Below, piece by piece: positions 62,365-63,601 of a DNA stretch of 63,601 nt. How positions within the stretch are numbered: position 1 is the stretch's first letter; the number at the start of each line of letters is the position of its first letter. The notes beneath the pieces were generated by a model, which saw only the letters and a program-made list of their open reading frames with translations, was not told where the DNA came from and ran no database searches. Position numbers and translations under genes: made by a program. The stretch is from Acidobacteriota bacterium (GTDB lineage: Bacteria; Acidobacteriota; Vicinamibacteria; Vicinamibacterales; UBA2999), in NCBI GenBank assembly GCA_016184455.1, contig JACPCS010000076.1:1-63601 (forward strand), given 5' to 3'.

Positions 62365-63177
62365 GTGCGCCAGCTGCTGTCAGTCCCGGGGACCGTCGTC
62401 GTGGTGCTTCACCTGCTCGCGCCGGTCGTTTCCGCGCAGGCGCAGGGAGGCGGCGCACAGCCCTCCGGCGTGCTCGGGCCGGTGAATGCGCTGGGTCAGG
62501 AATTCACGCTGCCGCCGACGCCCACGGGCCCGCCGCCGCGGCTGCCCGACGGCACGATCGATTTGGGCGACGGCGTGTGGGTGAACGTGCGGCCGTTCAA
62601 CGCCGCGTCCAGCCTCGAGCCCGGCCAGGAGCTGCCGCTACTGCCGGCAGCGAAGGCCCTGATGGCCGCGCGCAAGCAGACCGACGATCCCCACAGTTGG
62701 TGCTTACCGTCGTTGGGAGCGCCGCGGTACAGTCCCTATCCTTTCCGCTTCATTCAGAACTACACGCACAAGCGGCCGACGCACCTCTACATCATGCACG
62801 AGCTGATGCGGACGTTCCGGCAGATCTTCATGGAGGACGGCCGCACGCATCCGGCGGAGCTCGATCCGACCTGGTTCGGCCACTCGATCGGCTGGTACGA
62901 GAAGGACACGCTGGTCGTCGACACGGTCGGGTTCAACGACAAGGTGTGGCTCGACGGGCGGGGCACGCCGCACACCGAGCAGCTCCACACCGTGGAGCGG
63001 TGGACGCGTGTCGACATGGGTCACCTCGTGACCGAGGCCCTCATCGACGATCCCGGCGCGTTCTCACGCTCCTTCACCGTCCGGTACGAGTCACTGCTCA
63101 GGCCGCCAACCGATGAGCTGATGGAGTACGTCTGCGCGGAGAACAATCAGTTCGGGTTTGCGAGTGGAGTCCGGTGA
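62365..63177 (+). CDS. Secreted PDLxGVW-related protein
   Basis: A 270-residue protein starting at GTG 62365 after TCGGGAGG. It has a signal peptide, a Pro-rich linker (PPTPTGPPPRLPDG) and the family core: FGHSIGWYEKDTLVVDTVGFNDKVWLDGRG, HTEQLHTVERWTRVD and IDDPGAFSRSFTV. The N-terminal half differs from the 9524 group in place of the PDLxGVW opening (LGDGVWVNVRP). A TATACT-like element is at about 62317, 45 bases upstream. The function is unknown. Confidence 0.65.
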   Translation: MRQLLSVPGTVVVVLHLLAPVVSAQAQGGGAQPSGVLGPVNALGQEFTLPPTPTGPPPRLPDGTIDLGDGVWVNVRPFNAASSLEPGQELPLLPAAKALMAARKQTDDPHSWCLPSLGAPRYSPYPFRFIQNYTHKRPTHLYIMHELMRTFRQIFMEDGRTHPAELDPTWFGHSIGWYEKDTLVVDTVGFNDKVWLDGRGTPHTEQLHTVERWTRVDMGHLVTEALIDDPGAFSRSFTVRYESLLRPPTDELMEYVCAENNQFGFASGVR

Positions 63178-63223
63178 AGGTGCACCGGAGCGCCGCGTCG
63201 CACCAATCCCGCATCCGGACGCA

Positions 63224-63235
63224 GCAAACGTTTAC
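63224..63235. promoter_or_regulatory. Likely LacI-family operator
   Basis: GCAAACGTTTAC is a near-perfect palindrome centred on CG and matches the common LacI/GalR operator form GCAAACGNTTGC. It lies 65 bases before the start of a LacI-type regulator gene, so autoregulation is likely. Confidence 0.5.
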
Positions 63236-63300
63236 AGACGCACGATAGTCTGCTGCGGGTGCCCGGCCACGTGCACCCGTCGCGATATCATGAGTGCCTA

Positions 63301-63601
63301 GTGCCCACCATCTTCGATGTGGCCAAGCGTGCCGGCGTCTCGATCGCCACCGTCTCACGTGTGCTGACCCAGCCCGACGTCGTCGCGCCCGCCACACGCC
63401 GGAAGGTGATGGCGGCCGTCGAGCGGCTCGGGTACGCCCCGAACGCGAGCGCCAAGAACCTGCGCGTGCGCAGCACCCGTCGGCTCATCGTGACCGTGCC
63501 CCACATCACGCGGCTCGTCTGGTCGACGATCCTGCTCGGTATTCAGGACCTGGCGAATCAGGAAGGCTACGCGGTGCTCCTCGGCGATACGCGCTTCGAC
63601 C
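63301..63601 (+). CDS. LacI-family transcription regulator, N-terminal part
   Basis: It starts at GTG 63301 and runs off the right end of the window (100 codons seen). The start reads PTIFDVAKRAGVSIATVSRVL, the classic LacI helix-turn-helix, then ATRRKVMAAVERLGYAPNASAKNLR, the hinge region, and TRRLIVTVPHITRLVWSTILLGIQDLA, the beginning of the sugar-binding core. Such regulators usually repress nearby sugar-uptake genes; none of its targets is visible here. Confidence 0.93.
   Translation, partial: MPTIFDVAKRAGVSIATVSRVLTQPDVVAPATRRKVMAAVERLGYAPNASAKNLRVRSTRRLIVTVPHITRLVWSTILLGIQDLANQEGYAVLLGDTRFD

Overview
The window is high-GC bacterial chromosome with almost no space between genes. Most products carry signal peptides. 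They include five outer-membrane TonB-dependent receptors with an N-terminal carboxypeptidase-like (Oar-type) domain, many small families of unknown function present in several copies, and YncE/Vgb-type beta-propellers with cytochromes c. This mix fits Acidobacteriota, most likely Vicinamibacteria. That assignment is an inference from gene content; there is no rRNA here to test it.

Left part (1-38200): repeated modules of secreted or periplasmic proteins. Four of the five receptors lie here (2404, 6508, 12526, 15962) and the fifth starts at 38375. Between them sit eight full-length or nearly full-length members of a secreted 'PDLxGVW' family (window-wide), five DUF6152-type proteins whose predicted mature N-terminus is His-His, four metallo-beta-lactamase-fold proteins with eroded metal motifs, two amidohydrolases, a cyclase-family protein, two copies of a two-gene membrane module (DUF6644-like plus a larger membrane protein), a diheme cytochrome c and a reaction-centre-type cytochrome c. 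The pattern suggests uptake and periplasmic oxidation of unknown substrates, but no pathway can be named.

Middle part (38375-46390): a TonB receptor, a convergent ergothioneine pair egtD-egtB in which egtB has lost most of its C-terminal domain, an alginate-export-type porin with a frameshifted signal peptide, another PDLxGVW gene and a gene-poor 680-base stretch.

Selenium island (46392-55408): this is the most notable region. It holds selD, selB and selA on the minus strand, a tRNA-Sec(UCA) on the plus strand, and a selenoprotein gene whose in-frame UGA lies in a WxPFC redox motif of an AhpC/TSA domain fused to a DsbD-alpha-like domain. Next to it is a tightly overlapping plus-strand operon of a GerMN-domain protein, a selenium-type cysteine desulfurase, a DUF3343 Se/S-carrier-like protein and a YedE-type selenium membrane protein split into two genes. 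SelD is itself a selenoprotein (UGA at codon 24), so a standard gene call would start it too late. The island therefore contains genes for Se handling, selenophosphate synthesis, Sec-tRNA charging, Sec decoding and two clients.

Right part (55409-63601): a membrane protein, a Crp/Fnr regulator, a beta-propeller protein, a CcdA/DsbD-type membrane thiol transporter, a carboxypeptidase-like/cytochrome c/Vgb propeller fusion, a small secreted protein, a further PDLxGVW protein and the start of a LacI-type regulator with a likely operator.

Genome plasticity is visible throughout. Two perfect tandem duplications (19 and 55 bp, both 3n+1) break reading frames, 3' ends of outer-membrane genes recur as fragments, and at least eight intergenic gaps carry degenerate tandem repeats with a 7-base period, several of them arranged as inverted repeats.
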